Both the position numbers and the translations under genes were made by a program. Positions 54,880 through 64,000 of a stretch of 64,000 nt of DNA are shown here, piece after piece. Numbering within the stretch: the stretch's first letter is position 1; every line of letters begins with the position of its first letter. The notes under the pieces were generated by a model, which did not search any database, had not been told where the DNA came from, and was given only the letters and a program-made list of their open reading frames with translations. The DNA comes from Massospora cicadina. Taxonomy: Eukaryota > Entomophthoromycota > Entomophthoromycetes > Entomophthorales > Entomophthoraceae. The stretch is from the NCBI GenBank assembly GCA_022478985.1, contig JAKSZP010012128.1:1-64000 (forward strand), read 5' to 3'.

Positions 54880-57800
54880 TGTTTATATGCCCAAAGGGAC
54901 TTTAAGCACTCAGTTGATGATCTGACTGCTCGTGGGGTCCTTGATGGTGTAGGCATCAATGCCCATCTTCTCAATTATCTTGAATGGACCAATCCAGATG
55001 TTGGCCAACTTGTGTTTCTGCCCAAACCCGCGCTGGTCATCGGAACAAAACCATATCACCATCTTTTTTATGAGCTAGGCCGCTACACCGCACCTGATTT
55101 CTAGCCTGATTCTTGATCTTCTTGGCTAAGCTGAACAAGTACGCTTCAGTTTGCAGCTTGATCTGCGTGTCTGCTAGGTTAGTCAAAAATGGTGGGATCC
55201 ATTCTGCCAGTATCTTCTACACAGGCATATAGCAGCACCAGAAGAGCAGGGTGTCTTTAATACAGTAATTGGAAGGGGCTCTTCCCCGTGGTGGAATGAG
55301 AGCTAATATTATTGGCGAAGACAGCGGTGGAAAGAAGGGAACTCTAATCAGAGGGTCAATCCACTACTAATTTATATAGTATGTTCATTAAAGTCGCATT
55401 GACCAGCCTGACCATTCCATTGGACTCGAGGTGGTATGAGGTTGTCAGAACACCATGGATGACCATCAACTTGTTTAGCTTTGGAAGGATGTGGGATTTG
55501 AAATTAGTTCCATTATCAGTAAGGAAGAATTGAGGGCAGCCATGCCGCTGGATAATACACTTCATAATGAACATGGCCACTGTGACAGCCCCCAAATCCC
55601 TTATCACCCTCACATTAACCCATCTGGTCAAGTGGTCAATTGCCACCAGAGTGTATTTGAACTGGTCAGTTCCCGTTGGCAGAGGGACAATGATATCAAT
55701 GGAAACCGTATGCTAAGAAAACCGTGGTTTCACTAACCAGTATAAAGTCTTCTGGCGGAACAGCTTTTCCACTTGGCACTGGTGGCATCAGTATATCATT
55801 TCCAGCGCGTCAAAGCTCATGCTTTCCCAATAATAACAAGGGCGAACAATTCCAACGTCTTGCACATGCCACCATGTCTGACTTCTCTATGTGAGCTTAG
55901 TATAATGTTAGTCCGTGACAAGGGTCGTGGTAAGTTCACCATTGAATTGCCAATTCTCTTGTACAACTCACCCTAACGCTGAAAGGTATTGGCTCTCATT
56001 TCATTCACCGCCTTTTATGACTTGCGGCAGCTCATTGTTGTACTTTCTGCTAAGCATCTTGTCATACATTATGTCACTCAGATCCGCCATAACTGCAATT
56101 GTTGGTATCTTGACAAGCAATCAGCGTTATAGCGTTTTGCTCCAGGTCAGTGGAGAATCTCAAAGTCAAAAGCATTCAGTTTGAGGGCCCACCGGACTAG
56201 ATGCCCCTCAGGCTCCCTGAGGTTCTGCAACCAGCGTAGCAAATTGTGATCCATTACCACTTTGAACTTCACCCCACGCAATACACTCTAAATTGCTTAT
56301 ATGCGTAAATAACCACTAAGCACTCACACTCAGTCACAATGTAATTACGTTTGTGGCAATTCAGGCTTTGACTGCAGTACGCCAATGGGTGCTCCTTCCC
56401 TTCATCATCTTTTTGGGATAGGACTGCCCCAACGGCGGAAAAGGATGCATCCATCTGTATGATGCACTCCTTATCAAAATTTGGGTAGCGCAGCACTGAC
56501 GCACTGATTAGCGCCGTTCAAAGCATATTGAAGGAGCATTGGCGGCATTCTGTCCATTCAAACTGGGCATCCTTCTTAATAATCAAAAATCGGACCTCCA
56601 ATACAAATGAAATTGTGTATAAAGCGGTGGTAGTACCCGACCATTCCCAAAAATAATTGTATATCACACTTACTATTTGGCATATTCATCTTCCAGATAG
56701 CTTCACCTTGGCTGGTTGGGGCTGCAGCCCTGTCTTGTCTAGCACAAACCTGAGGTACTCCATCTGATCCTTGAAAAAATGGCATTTTTGCGGCTTGATC
56801 TTGATGTTGGCCTCAAAAAACCGGCGGAATACCTTTTCCAAATGGGTAGGGTGCTTAAAAGGTATGGGAGAATACGTTGATATTATCAAGGTATAGAGAA
56901 CGCACAACAGCTTCAAGTTGACAAGTATAGTGTCCATCTCCCGTTGGAATGTAGCTGGGGATTTACAAAGTCCTTGTGGCATACAGGTTAGTTGAAAAAG
57001 ACCTTTTGACATGATGATGGCACATTACTCCTGTTTCACCGTGGGTAACTTGGTCTGCCAATAGCCAGATATTAAATCCATTGCCAAGAAGTAATGAGCT
57101 CCTCCTAATTGGTCTAAGTATCATTAATTCGTGGCAAGGGGTATGAGTCCTTTTTTGTAATGCTGTTGAGTTTGCAGTAGTCTATCACTACCCGGTTGGT
57201 ACTGTCCTTCTTTTTGACAATTAGGACAGGTGAAGCCCATGAACTCTTTGATAGTTCAAGCATTCCTTGATCCAGTAGCTTATCAATTTCCTCAGTGACA
57301 ACTTCTTACACTTCTCTTTATTAGAGGACCAACTGGGACCTAATGGGGAGATGATCACCCATGTCAAGTCAATCTACAATTCCCCGCGTGCACCCTAAAT
57401 AATGGTCATTTATGGCAAAGATATTCATATATTTTTGAAATAAAGAGACAGCCTGTTAAATCTGGTTTTCTGATACCCCATTAAGTTTTTGCGCGATACC
57501 ACCATCATTACGCCAGGTGCATTTGACAGGCAGGCCAAATTCATCCAGTGACCCAAACTCATGAACCTGGAGGACCTCATCAACTGGGTTCATATGTAAA
57601 TAAGTCACTATTTGGTGTCAGAGGATTTGCATTGGTTCGTTCTGGAGATTTGCTAAAAAGACCTTGATCTCCTCATGTCCTGGGAGTAGGATTGCTGGAG
57701 CTACACGGCGCTCAAGCCACAATTGCTGATAGGGTCCAATGACCTACTCATAAAGCCCAGCATGCACTTCCACCTTAACTCAGTGTTTACTATTACTTGG

Positions 57801-58276
57801 TGGCAGGAGGGGATGGATATAGGGCTTGCGGCTCAAAGCGGCAGCCCTTGATATTCATATATTTTCTGGAGTAAGGGCCCAGGTTTTGCTCTTAAGTCAA
57901 TGGTAGTTAACCAGAATCAACCCATCACTATAGACAAGGTTGACATGTACCATGCACCGAGTCCTTTGGCACTCCACTGGAGGTAAAATAAATTGGGATC
58001 CATTGCCCCAAAATTTTGAAGGTCTCCCTCTTCATATCAATGAAAGCACCATAGTGTTGCATAAGAGTGGTTCCAATCAATAGGTCATAATTGCTGTTCA
58101 GTAACACTACCACCAGAGCTACAACCACAATTGATCCAAATCGCAAGGGATGCTCACAGTAAGCTCTCTCAGAGACCATGTTTTCTGCTCCAGAGGTCCT
58201 ATACACCCTTCAATGTTCCATATCATTTTTTTGTCAACTTCACCACCAACTTAGTGTAAACTATGTTAACTGGAGC
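54880..58276 (-). pseudogene. Ty3-F pol (protease-RT-RNase H-integrase)
   Basis: Protease C-terminal part at 58206-57928 (NSNYDLLIGTTLMQHYGAFIDM); the catalytic DTG lies right of the Chromo-G insertion. RT at about 57300-56580 (LFQLTCMPQGLCKSPATFQREMD), with YLDN replacing YLDD near 56890, a change expected to disable it. RNase H at 56496-56270 (IQMDASFSAVGAVLSQKDDEG, CHKRNYIVTECECL). Integrase core at 55646-55356 (AIDHLTRWV, LTDNGTNFKSHI, SNGMVRLVNATL, with the catalytic Glu as Val). GPF module NIWIGPFKIIEKMGIDAYTIKD at about 54990-54930. Scattered frameshifts. No chromodomain. Confidence 0.85.
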
Positions 58277-58931
58277 TGTAAGGAGAGTGTCTATAATTCT
58301 CCCATTCCCAGAGTGGCAGTGCGCGGTGCACCAGGCTAACGCCAGGGAACTAGCCGTTAGGGCCAACATGATTAGAGCCCAGCAGAGGGTGCTGGAGCAA
58401 TAACCACTTAGGCATAAAATGGTGAATTTTATAGATGAAACCCCATATAAGGGTGATGCAATGCACATATTGGATGGGGCTAGGCGACCCAGGTTGGAGG
58501 GATTCTGGGTGGACAAACGGTGCATGAGGGGAGAGCTGAAAGGTACTTTCCATAGAAAGTGTAATGGAGCATGAGACCTCCTTAAAGAGGTTTGCGCACA
58601 AGAGCGTTCAGAATATCATAAAAATTAGAATAATTCAAACAGGGTATAGGTTTATTTGGGAGTCAACCAACAAGGGCTGTTGGTTGAGGAAAACGTATAT
58701 AAACTTGACTGGGGAAATAGGGTTAATGCTGCAGTGGGCCCAAGCACTGACTCACCAATAGGGTGACACTGCCATCTGAATAGGCTGAAACAAACTTCAC
58801 TCGAGTTATCAATTGAAATTGAATCTGACCCAAGCACGTTATTTCAAAAATGTAATGGGTTTCAAAACCCCACTCCTCGATAAACCAAATTAAACCATCT
58901 GCGTTCATTTGATATATCGTTCATTTTAACA
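58277..58931 (-). repeat. 3' LTR of Chromo-G
   Basis: About 655 bp, TGTAAGGAGAGTGTC to …CATTTTAACA on plus. Includes CACCAGGCTAACGCCAGGG, AACCCCATATAAGGGTGATG and GTATATAAAC (58697), repeated in the 5' LTR. A second copy of this LTR family is at 3755-4420. Confidence 0.9.
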
Positions 58932-61900
58932 CCTAGCTTGTCATCAGGGGCTGGGCGTTTGGTGACCACTGGTCTCAGCCTGGGCATATTTTTCCCGAAC
59001 CCAGTGTTGGTCCAGGGTGTTTCTCAGGTCAAGAAGGGCCTGCAACTTCACCCTTTGGGCCTCCTGGCGCCAAGCCTTGCCTTTGGGGTTGACCCCCACT
59101 ATTATGTCATGTTCACATGAAATTACCCTCTCCTCCCAATGGGGCTCAACCCCCCCTATAGGGGCTTGCGCCAGGGAAAAGTTCTTGTAGGCAGGGGCCA
59201 ACTTCATGGCAGTGACGGTCGGCTTTGATTGGGACCCAGCAGCCTGGGGAAAATGCTGGTGGAAGGCGTCAATCAGATCTTGGGCATGCACACAGTTATG
59301 CGCCGGAACACAACTGTTTTCTGCAGCGTCAAAGACCTTTCAGGATACCAGGTACTAGAGTCTTTGTTTAACATGGCGTGAGGCAGCTATTTCTTCTACT
59401 CTCAACTCTGGTGCCCCATCCATGAGATAAGCCTCAGGTGTCTCTGGTGGGGGGCCCTTGAACAATGTCAGTTTTTTCTCATGAAACACCGAGAAGATCT
59501 GGAATGAGGGGGGGGGAGATCAAGCTGGTATGAGGCATGGCCCACCTTTCTAACAACGCGGTAGGGCCCAATCCTCTTTGGTCCCAGCTTCTTACATGGA
59601 TGCTTGATTGGGATGTTACAAGCATCAAGCATCACGAGATCCCCTTCCTTGTATGCGGGACCCACTCAGTGCTTCCCATCAGCGTTCTCCTTATACCTGC
59701 ATAGCCGCCTCCAAGCTTGTGGAAACCCCCTGGTCGACCTTATTGATGGTCTTGGCAAAGTCCACCACCGATATAACCTTTGACCCCCAGCTCAGCTCCA
59801 TATTAAAGGCAGGGTTAAATCCATGACTGGCGAAAAACGGGGAAAAGCTGATCAAAGAGTGCAAGGTATTGTTGTAGCTAAGCTGGGCCATGGGAAAGGT
59901 GAGAAGCCCAATCAGAATGATCTGCAGTGGTGTAACACCACAGAAACTGTTCCAAGCTCTGGTTCACTCGTTCAGTCTGCCCATCTGATTGGAGATGATA
60001 GGCAGTTGAATGGCAAGGATGAATCTGGAGAGTTTTACACATTTCTTCCCAAAACACGGAGGTAAACTGTGGGCCCCAGTCGCTGATAATTTCTTGGGGG
60101 ACCCCATGGAGCGCAAACACATGGATGACGAAAAGCTTAGCCATCTCAGCTGCGGTTATGGTGGTTCTGCAAGGAATAAAGTGGGCAAACTTCGTGAACT
60201 GATCCACCACTACCATGATGGTATCATACCCATCTGAGACTGGTAACTCCACAATGAAATCAATCGAGATGGAGGTCCAAGGCCCATCAGCTTCTGGACT
60301 GGTACTAACAACCCTGCTAAAGGTTGACGATTGGGTTTCATCTGGTTGCATACCAGGCACTCCTTACAATACCGGCCCACCTGAGCTGGCAAGCCTTTCC
60401 AATTGTATGTGCAACATATCAACTCCAAGGTCTTTGCTTTCCCCAGATGACCAATGGTGATTCCATCATGATGGTCCCAAATGATGTCCAGGCGCAGTGG
60501 TCCAGCAGGTACCCAAATGCGCCCCTGGAACCACACCATCTCATACTTTACGTGATAGCCCCTGGATAGATCCTCCTGATTTGATGCGCTCTTTGCAAGG
60601 ACCATGGCATATTTGTCCAACAGAGGCTGAGAGAGGACGACCTTTCTGAACATACCATATCCCTCCGCGTTATCCAGAGGTGCAAGCGCTGGCCCGTTAG
60701 CCAGGGGAGAGGGAAGCAATGACAGAATTTCACTTGAGGGGATCAATACTTGGGTGTTGTGCACCTCTACCTTCTTGAGGTCAGGGGCTAAAGCAGGGTT
60801 GCGACTCAAAGCATCCTCCAAACTATTATCCTTGCCCTTGATGAACTCATACTTGAATGCGAATTGGGCAAGGGTCTCATGCCACTGGGTCTGCCATGGG
60901 TTAGGACATGAGGCGCGCGGTAGCACAGTAAGGCACAAAGGTCTGTAAGTACGCAGAATGGTTGGGTAGAGCCATTCAAGTGGTGACGCCAATATGTCAG
61001 CGCCTCCACCACTGCTAGTAACTCCTTGTCATAAATGGCATAATTTAACTCTGGCAGAGACATTTTCCTAGAAAAATATCCCACCGGGTGCTCTATCCCA
61101 TCTTCGCCTACTTGTAACAAGGCAGCTGCTATGGCGAAGTTTGAGGCATCAGTTGACACAATGAACTCTTTTGAAGGGTCGACATGGCAAAGAAAAGTCA
61201 TGGACACCAGGGTGCACTTCACCGCTTGAAAAGCATCCTCCAAAGTGGGGGACCACTGAAGCACCTTGGCACCGCTAGCCTTTTACAGGTGAGCTGCCAC
61301 CTCAGACAAATTGGGAGTGAACTTCTTGAGAATGTGCACATCCCCAAAAAGCTCCTAAATTCTTTAACTGAGGTGGGGGTAGGCCACTCACAAATCGCCT
61401 TCTTGTCTGGAGTTATCATGTGTCCTTGGTCAAACATGACGTTTCCCAGAAACGTGACCTGGGACTTAAAGAACTCACACTTTGAAATTTTCAACATAAG
61501 GCTGGCTGCCTTTAACCGCTCCACCACTTGATGAAGGTGAACTGCATGGGACTCCTGATCAGGGGAAAACATCAGGACATCATCCATGTAGGCGACCTGG
61601 CATGCCTCTAACAGATCCCCTCAACGCTTCATCAATGCGGCGTTGAAAGATAGCAGGGGCATTCTTAAGCCCAAAGGGCATTACCCGAAATTGGAAGATC
61701 CCTTTTCTGGTACAGAATGCAGTCAACCACTCTTGTCCCTTTATAATCCGTATCTGATTGAACGCGTTGAGGCAATCCAACTTGGAGAAGACCTTCACCT
61801 TCTCCACATAACGTGCAATCTGCGAATCCAAAGGGATGGGATGGAGGTCTGTACAGTAACGTTGTTAAGGTTACCATAGTCTACGCAGGGGCGTAAGGTA

Positions 61901-62885
61901 CCATCAGACTTCTCCACAAAGAGTAGGGGGGAGCATACAGGGGAGGTACGCTGAAAAATCGCACCCTTGGCTAACTGTTCTTTTACCCACACATCCAACG
62001 CCTCCTCCTCCCGGACAGTCAATGGGTAAATAGTGGAAGAGATACGCACCAGAATCACTGTGAGCTTGAATTCACAATCAAACTCAGAGTGCTCAGGGAG
62101 TGTGCTGGCAGATGCTTCATCAAAAGAGGATTCCAAAACCTCCAAAAAAGAAGGGATAGGAATTTCCACTGAGGGCTTCTGCATTGAGGCAAGGTGACAA
62201 GAGATTCAGTGGGGCAATGGGGCAAGTTGCCCTGGGCATTTTCTTCTGACAAAAGCACAACGAATGTGCGATCATTCTTCATGGTGAGAGACAAGGTATT
62301 CTCCTTCAGGTTAGTTCTTATGTCAAACTTCCGCCACCATTCCACACCCAAAATGATAGGGAACAGGAGGTTTTTGATCACACTAAAGTGATCAGACAAG
62401 TGGTACTTGCCAACCTGATAATACACTGTTCCAATGATCTTCAGAGTAGGAATACCTTGGGACGCCCCTCCTCTAACCACATCACCTGGCAAGTAACTCA
62501 GCCAAAGGTAGTCGGCTAAGTACAGGTCCATATAGTTTCCAGAAGCGCCAGTATCCATCAAAATAGTAGTGGTGAGCTTCCCTAAAGGCGAGGAGAGGGT
62601 GGCAGTCAATAGAAAATACCCATAAAGGTCTTTATTTATTGAAGATAATGACAACACTTCACCAAAGTTCTCATCATCTGGCTTAAGCCTGCACACAGAA
62701 TTTGTTTTGGAATCAAAAGAGGGGGTGGGATATTTGGCCACTCTTAATACTGAAACCGCATACCCTACCATGCCTTCTGCAGGTGCATATACTTGATTAT
62801 ATCTTAAACGAAGTACCTTCTTCACCTCCTGGAGCCGGATCATGGTAGAGGTCAACCGTGGGTTCTTAGGGGTAATTTGATACAC
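58932..62885 (-). pseudogene. Chromo-G pol (protease-RT-RNase H-integrase-chromodomain)
   Basis: Leftward order: protease with ILMDTGASGNYMD (62544-62561). RT at 62150-61300 (LAKGAIFQRTSPVCSPLLFVEKSDGTLRPCVDY in parts, FRVMPFGLKNAPAIFQRRID, AYMDDVLMFSP at 61579-61590). RNase H at 61230-60800 (STDASNFAIAAALLQ, YDKELLAVVEAL). Integrase zinc site at about 60460-60340 (HHDGITIGHLGK… CKECLVC). Core with SIDFIVELP, SDWGPQF and DGQTERVNQSL. GPY module RIGPYRVVRKVGHASYQLD near 59570. Chromodomain at about 59430-59270 (ELRVEEIAASRHV… YLVS… AENSCVPAHN… AQDLIDAFHQHFP) with two stop codons, one replacing the Trp of the family motif. Frameshifts near 61590, 60980 and 60300. Confidence 0.9.
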
Positions 62886-63376
62886 GGAATAGGGTCCTCA
62901 TTTAAGCCATATGAACAAATAAAAGATTCAGAGATAGAGTCCAGGGTTTCGTTATAAAACGCATTTTTAGACGCAAATGACCCTATCCCTGAAACCGCAA
63001 TGGAATTCCCAATGTTATCCAAGGCCAACACCACCAGGCCCATCTGCAATGATTCCATCAGCATCGTCTGAACGTGCTGGTAAGGGGAAATTTGTTTATC
63101 AGAATGAATTTTAATAAATTTGGCAGAAAGTCAAGGAATCACAACTTTTGGACATCTAAGTGTCTGACTCCACCAGGTACAAACATGAAGGGTGGATACT
63201 TTCCAGTTGGAGGCAACAAATTTAACGCCGAGTTGCTCCAACATTTGAGAAAAATGAGGAAACAGTGGTGCAGCTAATGACAGCCAGAGTCCACAGCTGA
63301 CAGCCACTGTTTTCACTTTGGAAAAGTCCACACGGAAAAAGTTTGTGCACATAAGAAAATGAGGTTGGTCAACTAA
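62886..63376 (-). other. Chromo-G leader between 5' LTR and pol
   Basis: Only about 490 bp separate the LTR from the pre-protease frame, too little for a usual gag. The one frame here (63064-62852) is short and unlike gag. The sequence next to the LTR (minus strand TTAGTTGACCAACC) is the probable PBS and differs from that of the other elements. The copy may have lost gag, or gag may be reduced to the frame preceding the protease. Confidence 0.5.
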
Positions 63377-64000
63377 TGTAAGGAGAGTGTCTATAACTCT
63401 CCCGTTCCCAGAGTGGCAGTGCGCGGTGCACCAGGCTAACGCCAGGGAACTAGCCGTTAGGGCCAACATGATTAGAGCCCAGCAGAGGGTGCTTGGCAAT
63501 AACCACTTAGGCATAAAATGGTGAATTTTATAATAAAACCCCATATAAGGGTGATGCAATGCACATATTGGATGGGGCTAGGCGACCCAGGTTGGAGGGA
63601 TCCCGGGTGGACAAATGGTGCACAAGGGGAGAGCTGAATGGTACTTGCTATAGCTAGTGTAATGGAGCGTGAGACCTCCTCAAAGAGGTTTGCGCACAGG
63701 AGCGTTCAGAATATCATAAAAATTAAAATAACTTAAACAGGGTATAGGTTTATTTGGGAGTCAACCAACAAGGACTATTGGTTGGGGAAAAGGTATATAA
63801 AATTGACTGGGGAAATAGGGTTAATGCTGCAGTGGGCCCAAGCACCGACTCACCAATAGGGTGACACTGCCATCCAAATTGGTTGAATAGGCCAAAACTG
63901 ACTTCACTCAAGTTATTGATTGAAGTTGAATCTTACCCAAGCACATTATTTCAAAAATGAGTGAGTTTTGAAACCCCGCTCCTAAATAACCTGAATTGAA
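63377..64000 (-). repeat. 5' LTR of Chromo-G (truncated by window end)
   Basis: TGTAAGGAGAGTGTCTATAAC… follows the 3' LTR closely through GTATATAAAATTGAC and CACCAATAGGGTGACACTGCC to the last base. About 30 bp are expected beyond the window. Confidence 0.88.

Larger units (their letters stand above)
54411..58276 (-). mobile_element. Ty3-F, Ty3/gypsy element (left part)
   Basis: A minus-strand element with 3' LTR 54411-54840, PPT and pol, split at 58277 by Chromo-G. The rest of its protease/gag and its 5' LTR should lie right of Chromo-G, beyond the window. A run AAAAA precedes the LTR at 54406-54410. It belongs to neither the Ty3-A/B/C nor the Ty3-D/E family. Confidence 0.82.
58277..64000 (-). 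mobile_element. Chromo-G, Ty3 chromovirus with chromodomain (right end outside window)
   Basis: A minus-strand element with 3' LTR 58277-58931 and 5' LTR from 63377, cut by the window edge. The two LTRs start exactly 5100 bp apart and are very similar. Over the first 100 nt I count two differences. Pol has intact protease (DTGAS), RT (YMDD) and integrase (D, D, E) motifs and a C-terminal chromodomain. It is inserted in Ty3-F. It resembles Tf2-like fungal chromoviruses. A few stops and frameshifts remain, and no gag was found. Confidence 0.9.

Noticed and set aside
58350..58601. Open frames repeated at 58223-58601 and 63131-63559
   Set aside because: These are reverse readings of the Chromo-G LTR pair, not a duplicated gene.
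1..64000. CRISPR array, bacterial operon, or integrated virus
   Set aside because: There are no regularly spaced identical repeats and no bacterial gene layout. All RT-containing units have LTR or LINE structure with no envelope or viral structural gene beyond gag.

Overview
The window is eukaryotic, gene-poor, A/T-rich DNA made almost entirely of retrotransposons. I recognise no host gene, rRNA, tRNA or CRISPR. The mix of Ty3/gypsy elements, a chromodomain-bearing Ty3 chromovirus, Tad1-like LINEs (RRM-like ORF1p with a CCHC knuckle; ORF2 with EEP endonuclease, RT and C-terminal zf-RVT) and a short non-coding LTR element suggests a filamentous fungus with a large, repeat-rich genome. A basidiomycete such as a rust is my best guess, with low certainty. 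Nearly every coding frame is broken by stops and frameshifts.

Left part (1-7611): the 5' end of a minus-strand Ty3 element (Ty3-L) cut by the window edge, a 3' fragment of the chromovirus family on the plus strand (3561-4420), a foldback/MITE-like inverted repeat (4869-5220), a 71-bp minisatellite (5446-5713), and a 51-bp poly(A)-tailed micro-insertion with a 16-bp target-site duplication (TSD).

Main part (7612 to the right edge): one nested structure. An old minus-strand Ty3 element, Ty3-A, has its 3' LTR at 7612-8381 and its 5' LTR starting at 54170. It is split by (1) an ORF1-only LINE derivative, hLINE-a (8484-10390), (2) a tandem non-coding LTR element, TRIM-T, arranged LTR-int-LTR-int-LTR (10465-39445), (3) Ty3-E (41044-48102), (4) a second ORF1-only LINE derivative, hLINE-b (49158-51071), and (5) Ty3-F (from 54411), which sits in the Ty3-A 5' LTR and is itself split by Chromo-G (from 58277). 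TRIM-T is split in turn by Ty3-B (12736-19273, in its second LTR) and, in its third LTR, by Ty3-C (20176-26483), a full-length LINE-1 (26747-31975) and Ty3-D (32334-38808). Removing the inserts rejoins the Ty3-A reading frame at each junction and gives three TRIM LTRs of nearly equal length (about 1286, 1295 and 1306 bp). That agreement is the main support for the reconstruction.

Functional links: most Ty3 families and TRIM-T share the primer-binding motif TTGGTGCTCACTAC, so a coding Ty3 could have mobilised the non-coding TRIM. LINE-1 and the two hLINEs share about 35 nt at the 3' end, so LINE-1-type machinery could have mobilised the hLINEs. Ty3-D and Ty3-E carry collagen-like Gly-X-Y triplets in gag, the most unusual coding feature here. 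Chromo-G looks youngest: its LTRs are very similar and its protease, RT and integrase catalytic motifs are intact.
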